A stretch of DNA of 64,000 nucleotides. It comes from Aplysia californica. Its lineage: Eukaryota; Mollusca; Gastropoda; Aplysiida; Aplysiidae. The notes beneath the pieces were generated by a model. It was given only the letters and a program-made list of their open reading frames with translations, was not told where the DNA came from and made no database searches. Position numbers and translations under genes: made by a program. This document shows, piece after piece, positions 56,520-64,000 of this stretch (the first letter of the stretch is position 1; each line of letters begins with the position of its first letter). The stretch spans positions 113,068-177,067 of the forward strand of contig NW_004797330.1 of NCBI RefSeq assembly GCF_000002075.1, in the 5' to 3' direction.

Positions 56520-59500
56520 CTGTAAGCAAGAAATGGCATATTGGATGTTAATCATTTGAGATAATATGAATCTTTCACTAACAACTTACAAGGCATGACC
56601 CATCTCCATATACAATGAATGTACCAATGGATTCTACAGTTGCACAGTAGTATCCGCCTAAATGCACTGTGCTTGGGAGGGCTCCTTAACGTGTGTTTAT
56701 ACGCAGTGTGCGTTTACATGAACCTATGCAAAGGGAGGAAGGGATGCAGCAATCTCACTGCCTTGACATTTTAGTGACCTCCTTTGGGGGTTCAGGGTCA
56801 CGTTGGCCGATAATGTGACGACACGTGACTGTTTTGTGATGAAATCCCCGACTGCAGTTATGAATACAAAGGTGCAGAACTGGTTGGCAGGGGGTGGAGC
56901 ATGATATGCACTATAAAATGTCGGGCACATTAAAAAAGTAACTATTAGTGATAGTCATAGGGCCTGGAGAGCACTCAGCCACTCAGGTTTCGAAGCGACC
57001 ACTCCCGACTGCCTGTCATCTATTGTAACATAGTAAATATTATTCATGGTTGACATCAGAATAAGACATTCTGAGTGACTTTTCTCTGATTCATTGAACA
57101 AGCATGTTATGAGTTCTTCAAGCGCAGCGGATTACTTGACTAATCTTTAATCCTGTAGAGGCCTATCTAGTGTCCTACAGCATTCAGGCATGTTGCCCAT
57201 CATAGGCCTAACTCGACATTACGTATGCAGTCACTCAAACACCAGTCAGAAACTTTCTCTCAAAGACGCATTTTGAGTAGATCGAACCAATCAAAACACA
57301 TTTCAGTCGCTCAACCCGCCACTCCCAAGATATACCCAACTAGTCCTAAATCTATGTGTCAGAAAAATTGGGTGTGAAAACGCTGTCCATCCCTCTCTGT
57401 TCTGCGTGAGGGGCAGTCACACTAAATATCTCGTTGTCTTGACTTGTTTTCGAGGACAGAAGCGTGTGTTTAGAGGAAGGGAACGTGCGTTTGAGCGGAC
57501 CAGGCTTTTGTATGGCATGCGTTCAGGCGGAGACTACTGTAACAGAATATCTGAGTATGAGAAAATTTACAAAAGGCTGATAATACAGTTGTGGAAAAAG
57601 GCAAGAGAACTGACAAATAATGGACTGATAGGAAAGCAGTATGGCCTACATGGTGCACCATCCAAACTGACTGTGACACATATATAAAATTTAATGAACT
57701 GCTACTTAAAACTAATAAATGATGAGAGTCTAAAGGAGACGCTCTTTTCATTTCATTAGGTCATCATATTAAGTACAAGCAGGATGCATGTATCCTCCAA
57801 ATACCTTCAATGTTGTAGAAAATAGAAAAGAAAACACCCTTTTGACTAACATTTATCATGTAAAAATAAACGGTAAAAACAACAAGTTATTTCCATCTTG
57901 GTGATCATATATAGATGTCGGGGAGGTGAAAACTTGAATAATGAGGGATCTTTCCATCAGTGACATGAAAGAAATCAAGATTATACCTTCATCACTGTCC
58001 TCATCTTCTTTACCCCCTGAAGCTGTCGCACCCTCGCCATCTTTACCATCATCGTCATCAGAGTCAGAATCATGCCATTCTTGAAGACGAGGGTCTTCAG
58101 CAGCCAGGACATTCCAAGCATTTGGTCTTTGTACGTCCAATGAGTACATGTCAGATAATGTCAACTGCCTATCACCTTCCTCAAACACACCACCATACAT
58201 GTACAGTTGGCCAGATTTTACCTGAAAAATTAAAGACAGATGAGAAAACATTTAGGTGACCCAAGAGCAATTATAAAATTCACTCAAAGAAATTACAAAA
58301 TCAGAGACTAAGAATACCAATAGATATTGGAAATATGCAATTCTACATTTAATTGTTTGTATAAGTAACAAAACCATTGCAAATATTTAATACCGGTCCA
58401 TTAAATTTATTAGCCAAACTTGTTCGCTTTCTAAAAATGCTGAAAATTGGTAAGTTAGTTTGCTCTGAATTTCTCATTCTGACATATTAAGTAGGACTAT
58501 AAAGTCACTGGTGTCAACAACATCAACATTGAGCTCAAAACGGAATATATTTTTTGCCTTTAAGGCTAATAATAACTCTTAAGAGTCTCGATTGGTCTCA
58601 GAATTTCATGAACTTGATAAAAATTTTGAAAAATAATGGGTCACTCAAGAGAAAGATAGTATCCATATATGCAGCACAAAAGAAGATTGTTTACAAGTCT
58701 CAACTTTTTTCCTCCTTCTCATCCCCATACACCAATAACTATTATGTACAAGTTTATTACAGTTTTATTTCTTGACAGAGTACTTGATACGTAATATATC
58801 CTAAAATTATGAAAATTGGTTGAAACAGAAATGACTTATGACCTTTTTCGATAAAATCCCTAATTTTGTTGGGTTTTTGGGATATTACTTTATTAGATCG
58901 CCCTGACCTCCATCCTCAGTGTGAGACAAAATCGCTCAGTTTTCCTCTGTCTTTCTTTATAGGACACCCGTAATCAGTAAATGTGCAGTTTGGTTATAGT
59001 GCTAGACACTTAACTCAAGTGGAGCAGAAGGTTGAGGCATAGAAAAAAATGGTAGATACAATACACCTATCATCGCTACTATTCCATCAAATTGCCACAC
59101 GTTTGCATTGGAAAAACAATGGTTATTGTAGAAAATTTTAGCATGTGGAATGAATCATTGGTTCAGGTAAACAACCCTTTATATCTTGTGCCCATATTCA
59201 ACAAAATGATGTAGCAATTGCCTACTTTCAATAAGCCATAGCAATTTCTGTTCCTACTCTTCTTCGTGCAACCAAGAGGATCCTAAAGAGCTTTTTTAAC
59301 TCGCAAGTGTGCTTACCGCTAATGCAGTATTCATTCTGCGTGACGGCCAGAAGGAGTCCACCTCCATGGCACAGTCAGAGGATGCATCGTTGCCAGTGTT
59401 GGCATTGGAAGAACTTGGAGCAGCCATAGTCACTTTGAAGACGCTTTCCTCCGCCTGTGCTCCAGGAGTTTGAATATCTAAGTTCTCCACCCCTTGCTGT

Positions 59501-60434
59501 GTCACTTCCATTTCATCATCTTCATCATCCTCTTCATCATCCTCTTCCTCCTCCTCCTCTTCACCATCCTCAGAGTCCTCATTTTCATCTCCATTATCCT
59601 CTTTCTTTTTTCGTCTCCTTTTCTTTCTGTCGCCTGTGTTCTGCTTCAGGTCTCTGAAGTATTAAAGTCATGAGTTAGTTCAAGCATAAAAATAAAAACC
59701 AGAGCAATTCGTTTAGCAATTGTGCTGCAGTATATCATCCTTCAACAATTTTCCCTCGTTATTTTAACAATAATAATAATGATAATAATTGCATTTATAT
59801 AGTGCATATCCACACTTCACAGCATGCTATATGCGCTTTACAACTATTATTATTCCAGCAGACCCTGGAAAACTAAGAAACATTCTCGGCTTCCTAGGAA
59901 GCATACAGTGCAAGCTGTGGATTGGACACAATCAAAGACTAACTGACAAGATCTTTTGTTATCTATAGTCAGGTACCTATTTTCACCTGAGAGGAGTGAG
60001 GAAAATTAGAGAAAGGTGCCTTTCCCATGGGAACAACACCGGGCCCCTGATGGAATTCGAACCAATCACCTTATGGTTGTGAGTTCAAGGGCCTAACCAC
60101 TAAGCCACTGATGCCATATTTTAATGACAACAAACAAAACAACACTACTTATAATTTAAAACTAAAAGTGAACCATGAATTTTTTTTTAAACAAAAGGTG
60201 AAAACTACAAAAGACCAAGAAAATTAAGATTTACATTTTGTGATCATGACGCCACAATGAATGACATGTAAAAAAAAGGGATGAAAAGCTTTGTGCAACA
60301 AAAGACACAGACCGACCATCACTTCAGCTGATCACTACTCACTTCAGTTGCACAGAAAACCACTTGAGCCTCTCCAGATCCAACATCCACAACTCATTGA
60401 AGAAGGCACCTTCCAGAAACTCATCTTCATCTTC
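56317..60434 (-). CDS. KLHDC4: KLHDC4 (kelch domain-containing protein 4), C-terminal four exons, partial
   Basis: KLHDC4 is a conserved kelch-repeat protein of poorly known function. Exons seen: 60343-60434, 59317-59653, 57987-58221, 56317-56519 (867 bp, 288 residues plus stop). Phases match throughout. Landmarks: FFNELWMLDLERLKW (end of a kelch blade), a Lys/Arg-rich then Glu/Asp-rich insert, WPSRRMNTALAVKSGQLYMY and GGVFEEGDRQLTLSDMYSLD (last blade, split by an intron), another acidic tract (HDSDSDDDDGKDGEG), and the C-terminal helix region DYFERSKEYWMSKAREIF ending EEACGK. The human protein is about 520 residues, so the N-terminal kelch repeats lie beyond 64000, past a piggyBac transposon in the intron. 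A poly(A) signal in gene orientation is at 56254-56259, 58 bases after the stop. Confidence 0.93.
56645..57539. mobile_element. pogo/Tigger-like MITE, family 4 copy B
   Basis: Termini CAGTAGTATCCGCCTAAATG and CAGGCGGAGACTACTG; TA on the right, CA on the left. Shares ATTCTGAGAGACT-like and AGAAACTTTCTCTCAAAGA blocks with copy A. Lies between the last two KLHDC4 exons. Confidence 0.85.
57987..58221 (-). CDS. KLHDC4: KLHDC4 exon (last kelch blade)
   Basis: Acceptor taatttttcag, donor GAAG|GTATAA; 235 bp. Encodes VKSGQLYMYGGVFEEGDRQ, continuing into an Asp/Glu-rich tail. Confidence 0.92.
59317..59653 (-). CDS. KLHDC4: KLHDC4 exon with acidic insert
   Basis: Acceptor taatacttcag, donor GCG|GTAAGC; 337 bp. 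Encodes DLKQNTGDRKKRRRKKK, about 30 mostly Glu/Asp residues, a Ser/Ala/Thr-rich linker, and SFWPSRRMNTALA. Confidence 0.91.
59768..60116 (-). mobile_element. tRNA-headed SINE, copy 2
   Basis: Same family and orientation as 18783-19139: head GGCATCAGTGGCTTAGTGGT, body with CCCATGGGAAAGGCACC, 3' TATATAAATGCAATT and an (ATT)n tail. More diverged in the B box. Lies in a KLHDC4 intron. Confidence 0.86.
60343..60434 (-). CDS. KLHDC4: KLHDC4 exon (kelch blade end)
   Basis: Acceptor ggtttttcccag, donor CTGAA|GTGAGT; 92 bp, phase 0 to 2. Encodes EDEDEFLEGAFFNELWML and continues DLERLKWFSVQL. Confidence 0.9.
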
Positions 60435-60771
60435 CTGGGAAAAACCCCCAGAAATACAATAAAATATTGAGGAATCTATGATATCTTTTCACGAATATCA
60501 AATACACACACCTCGCAGAACAATTAGGATAAAATGATGATTCCAAGAAACCTTGCCCTATAAAGTTGGATCCTTTACTTACAATTTAGGCCTGAAGTAT
60601 GACAAAACAATTATTCACCATCTCACTCACTGCCACATACTTGTGCCCATTCATATAGTGTGGACCCCTCTCTCTCCTTTAAATTCCACAAGAAGCAAAT
60701 AAGCTATTAACATTTCTCCTTCAAAATAGTTTGTGTTATGTACCTTTCTACAAGTGTGTGTCAGTTTTGGC

Positions 60772-61857
60772 CATAGTCCGGACAACACCAACTGGACAAC
60801 TTGTCCACCTCATAACACTTAATCTAAGCGGTGAATCTCATGGATTTTTTGCATGCGCCTCTGAATTCTAAAAGGCCTAAAAAATCTCGATTTTCGTGCA
60901 TATAAAGAGATGCTGTCTATATAATTATTAGTAATTAATTGCTCATTTAACTCAACACCGTTCACTTTTTATAGCAAGCACGGTACCATGCAAAAACCAC
61001 AACACTACAGGGTGTCATTGCAGGGGCTTAGCCAGAAATTTCAGAGGGGGGGGGGAGGGTCAACAGAGAGCTAAATTTTGAATCACAGGCATGTCATTGC
61101 CCCCTCCCCATCCCACCCCAAGTCCATAAGCAGAACGCACCCCCCCCCCACCCCCACCCCCACATACGCATACATTTTCGAACCACCTGAATATATGAAA
61201 GTAGTAGTATTTTCGGAAGTATCATGCGCCTCTATTGCTATTCTTCTTCTTATTATTACTATTATGTTGATCATGATCATTATTATTATTTGTTTATTTT
61301 TTATTATCATTTCTGACATTCAACATTATTTCAGTAGTTAATAGTTCAGTAGTTTTAAGGCAACAGCTTTTTTTTTTCCTTGTAAATTGAGTCATCTAAC
61401 CATGGTGATAAATGAAAAAGCGACAGCAAATTGAAACACATGCTATCTCAAAGACTGTGAAGAGAGAAATTTTACTAATTGCATATATCACAATTACTAA
61501 TAAGTCAATCTAAAGAAACCCACTGTTACCCACTAACCGCTGGACTGAAAACAACTCAGTCTTGCGCCACATGCAGTCAGTCCAAAAAAAAAAAGAAAAG
61601 AGATTTGAACAAACAAAAAAACTAAAACTCAATTACCTTTCTTGTCCTAATAAAAAATCCCCTCGCAGACTGTAATAAAATACTAATGATTATATAGAAA
61701 ACACCTCTTTATATTTGTCGTATATGCACCGAAATCTAGATTTTAAAGGGTTTTTTTAATAATTCAGAGGCACATGCAAAAAATCAGGGCAATTCGACAC
61801 TTAGTTTTGTTGTGATGATCTCGACAAGTTGTCCATTTGGTGTTGTTCGGACTATAG
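60772..61857. mobile_element. Non-autonomous DNA element with ~110-bp inverted repeats
   Basis: Left end ATAGTCCGGACAACACCAAC followed by TGGACAACTTGTC and TTTTTTGCATGCGCCTCTGAAT. The right end reads the same inward from the opposite strand (CTATAGTCCGAACAACACCA, TGGACAACTTGTCGA, TTTTTTGCATGTGCCTCTGAAT). About 1.09 kb; no transposase. Class not assigned. It lies upstream of the 60343-60434 KLHDC4 exon. Confidence 0.82.
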
Positions 61858-62023
61858 TTTCTATCTCCATCTGCCTCCACTATATTGTGTTTAGCTTTCT
61901 TCTGGTCCTCTAGCTCAGGGAATTCAACCTGAGTGAATTTCTGGCTATTCTTGTTGTCATTTTCAAAACATGTGACTTCAAACAGATCTTGACTCACAAG
62001 ATCTACAGCCTGTGCACAAGGTG

Positions 62024-64000
62024 TTAACTCATTCTATACTGGCGGTCGATGCATCGGTCGTCCGATTATCGCCATTTTTGCCAAGGACCGACTCATCGGT
62101 CGGCATCGTATTGTTTCGTTGTAGACCAGTTTCTGATTTTAAACTGACTTTATATTAAATGGTATTGCAAAAATACAAATGTTCTGAGGCGAAATTTGTT
62201 GGATAGCGTCACTTTGCGTTGTTTGGCGGTTTCTTTGAGCGGAAAATCTATCTGCTACGGCAGTGCTGTTTTGTCTCTAACGTAAACACAAACATGGATA
62301 CGCCCACTTCATCAGGAGATGCACAATCTCGTCCTCCTAGACGTATTACCAGTAATCAGGCTAGGATCCTATTTGAAACTTTGTGTGACAGATCTAGTGA
62401 TGATGGCATGAGTGAAAGAAGTGATAGTGGCGATATCTGGGGTGAATTTGATATTCTAAGTGATTCAGACAATCATCCTAATGAGATCACCGCGCCTGTG
62501 AGGGATCAATCCAGATCTAGTGATGAAGAATCAGACTTCAGTGCCAGTAAAGATAACAAGCCAGTTCCAAGTACTAGCACTGATAAAGGAAAACAAAGAT
62601 ACAAAAGAAAAAAAGGCAAGGCTGCTGCTGCAAGCAACAAGGTGCCCAGGTTAACCCAAACAAGGACAAGGGCTGGATCTACAACAAGAGGTGCAGAAAA
62701 CAAAGACCACGGGCAAACAACACAACTGGATTTCCACTTTCGTGGAGTATGTGGGTCTAAGCTGGACTAGGGGGAAAATGCAAATGCTCTTGATTTCTTT
62801 TTTGCATTGCCTGATAACACCGCAATAGATAATTCGATCCGTGAGATCAACGCATACGCAGAAATTCAAATTCGAAAACACACCCCACTCACAAAGCTGA
62901 AAGCATTCCAGTTTCGCTGCCTGGGAACCAATCGGTCGGTACGAGATATACACATTTCTGGCCGTACTTATTGCCATGAGAATGGAACCACGCTCCTATG
63001 TCGTTGACTACTGGTCTACTAAGAGACATCTGCACACATCCTGGTACGGACAAATGCCTTTCAGGAGGAATTTTCAACTTCTGTACCACAGCATGATTCA
63101 GTGAGTGAGCCCCACAGCAGAAGGCAAAGCAAAAATTGAACCATTCATCAAGGATCTGCTCAGGAATTTCCAGACAGCATTCTACCCTTTCTAAAACATC
63201 TCTGTGGATGAAATGGTCATCGGCTGGAAGGATAGATTTTTACACTAGCAGTACGCCATGAAGCCGAAAAAACACCACATCAACACGTTCGGGCTCTGCG
63301 ACTCTACTACAGGTGTACATTTACAATTTGCTGGTATACTTTGGCAAAGACACCTCTTACATTCCTGAGAGTGATGAAGATTCTTCACAAGCTGTGAAAG
63401 TCTTCAAAACTCTAATGGAACCATTGCAGCACAGTGGACACCATATCTTCGCTGATCGGTATTATACTTCGGCACCCCTCATAACATATTTATCATCTGC
63501 TCGGCATTACTATACAGGTACCCAGAATGTGAACAGATGTACTTCGACAATGAGGAAAGGGACATCCTCTGCGTCACATGGAAGGACAAGAAAGGGAAGA
63601 AACCCTGTATTGTGGTGTCAGCGAATTCCCGCGTTGGATCAACCGAGATCAGGGAAAGACGTCGGCAGATGTCAAAACCCGTCATGATACAGGATTATAA
63701 CAACTGCATGAATGGCTGCGACAGGGGCGACCAAATGATTTCGTATTACAGTACGCACAATCGAAAAACAAGAAAATGGGGGGAAAAAATTTTGCATGGT
63801 CCCTTGAAGTAGTGCAAGTCACATTTTGTATGTTCTGAGCAGGCCTAATGCAACCAAGAAATGCATTTTCAAAGCATTCAAGCAGTGCTTGATAAAGAGC
63901 TCACCGCACTTGCTGCAAGTATTACCCCCACACCCCTTGTAACTACCCCTTCCAGAAAATCTGGAATAGCCAATGGAGGAAATGTCATTGAGCGCTACCA
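62024..64000 (+). mobile_element. piggyBac transposon, broken, runs off the right edge
   Basis: TTAA at 62024-62027 followed by CTCATTCTATACTGGCGG, a typical piggyBac-type 5' start. A piggyBac transposase frame begins at ATG 62294. The right end is outside the window. Lies in the KLHDC4 intron that precedes the 60343-60434 exon. Confidence 0.85.
62294..64000 (+). pseudogene. piggyBac transposase (PGBD-like), broken
   Basis: The N terminus is acidic and Ser-rich (DTPTSSGDAQSRPP, DSDNHPNEI). A TAG at about 62768 interrupts the same frame, which continues ALDFFFALPDNTAIDNSIR and EINAYAEIQIRKHTPLTKL. Then, with frame changes, it gives SVDEMVIGWKDRF (first catalytic Asp), HHINTFGLCDSTTGVHLQ (second), HHIFADRYYTSAPLITYL (third), and DYNNCMNGCDRGDQMISYYS with RKTRKWGEKI. 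This order is that of the piggyBac DDD domain. At least two stops and two frame changes; not able to make a full protein. Confidence 0.87.

Noticed and set aside
57406-57751. 93-codon frames on both strands
   Set aside because: They straddle the end of a family 4 MITE and unique intron DNA; neither is related to KLHDC4.

Overview
The window is nuclear DNA from an animal, most likely a euthyneuran gastropod close to the sea hare Aplysia. The grounds are spliced genes with GT-AG introns, AT-rich introns packed with transposon-derived repeats, tRNA-headed SINEs, and a gene that splices into a 260-residue VAP protein, the length known for Aplysia VAP-33. Species identity is inferred from that length and from general repeat style; no database was searched.

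Three host genes can be spliced by eye. (1) A complete VAP (VAMP-associated protein, VAPA/VAPB type) gene on the minus strand has seven coding exons between 28419 and 5261; all junctions keep frame. It gives an MSP domain, a linker, a coiled coil and a C-terminal membrane anchor. (2) A complete CFAP418 (C8orf37) gene on the plus strand has six coding exons between 41115 and 48526, predicted 192 residues. (3) The C-terminal four exons of a KLHDC4 gene lie on the minus strand (60434 down to 56317); its kelch-repeat exons lie beyond the right edge. The three genes share no pathway: ER contact-site tethering, a photoreceptor/ciliary protein, and a kelch protein of unknown role.

The rest is mostly mobile DNA. 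The 5' VAP introns carry CTAGAT-rich tracts, six same-orientation pieces of one unclassified repeat family, a SINE and a possible piggyBac-type element. Between VAP and CFAP418 lie a broken P-element/THAP transposon (30.9-34.1 kb) and a Mutator-like (MULE) transposon with recognisable long terminal inverted repeats (about 35.6-40.2 kb), itself interrupted by a pogo-type MITE. Eight pogo/Tigger-like MITEs with CAGT termini, nearly all flanked by TA, are spread over the window. A 5'-truncated LINE with an open RNase H frame sits at 51.1-52.5 kb, an element with ~110 bp inverted repeats at 60.77-61.86 kb, and a broken piggyBac transposon runs off the right edge from 62024.

The most interesting signal is inside VAP intron 4: a 283-codon open frame on the VAP strand with a phase-matched splice donor, plus a short upstream exon-like frame. 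Together they could form a long VAP isoform with an extra domain between the MSP domain and the coiled coil. A partial copy of the same frame lies just upstream of it. A 100-base assembly gap (35960-36059) sits in a CT microsatellite.
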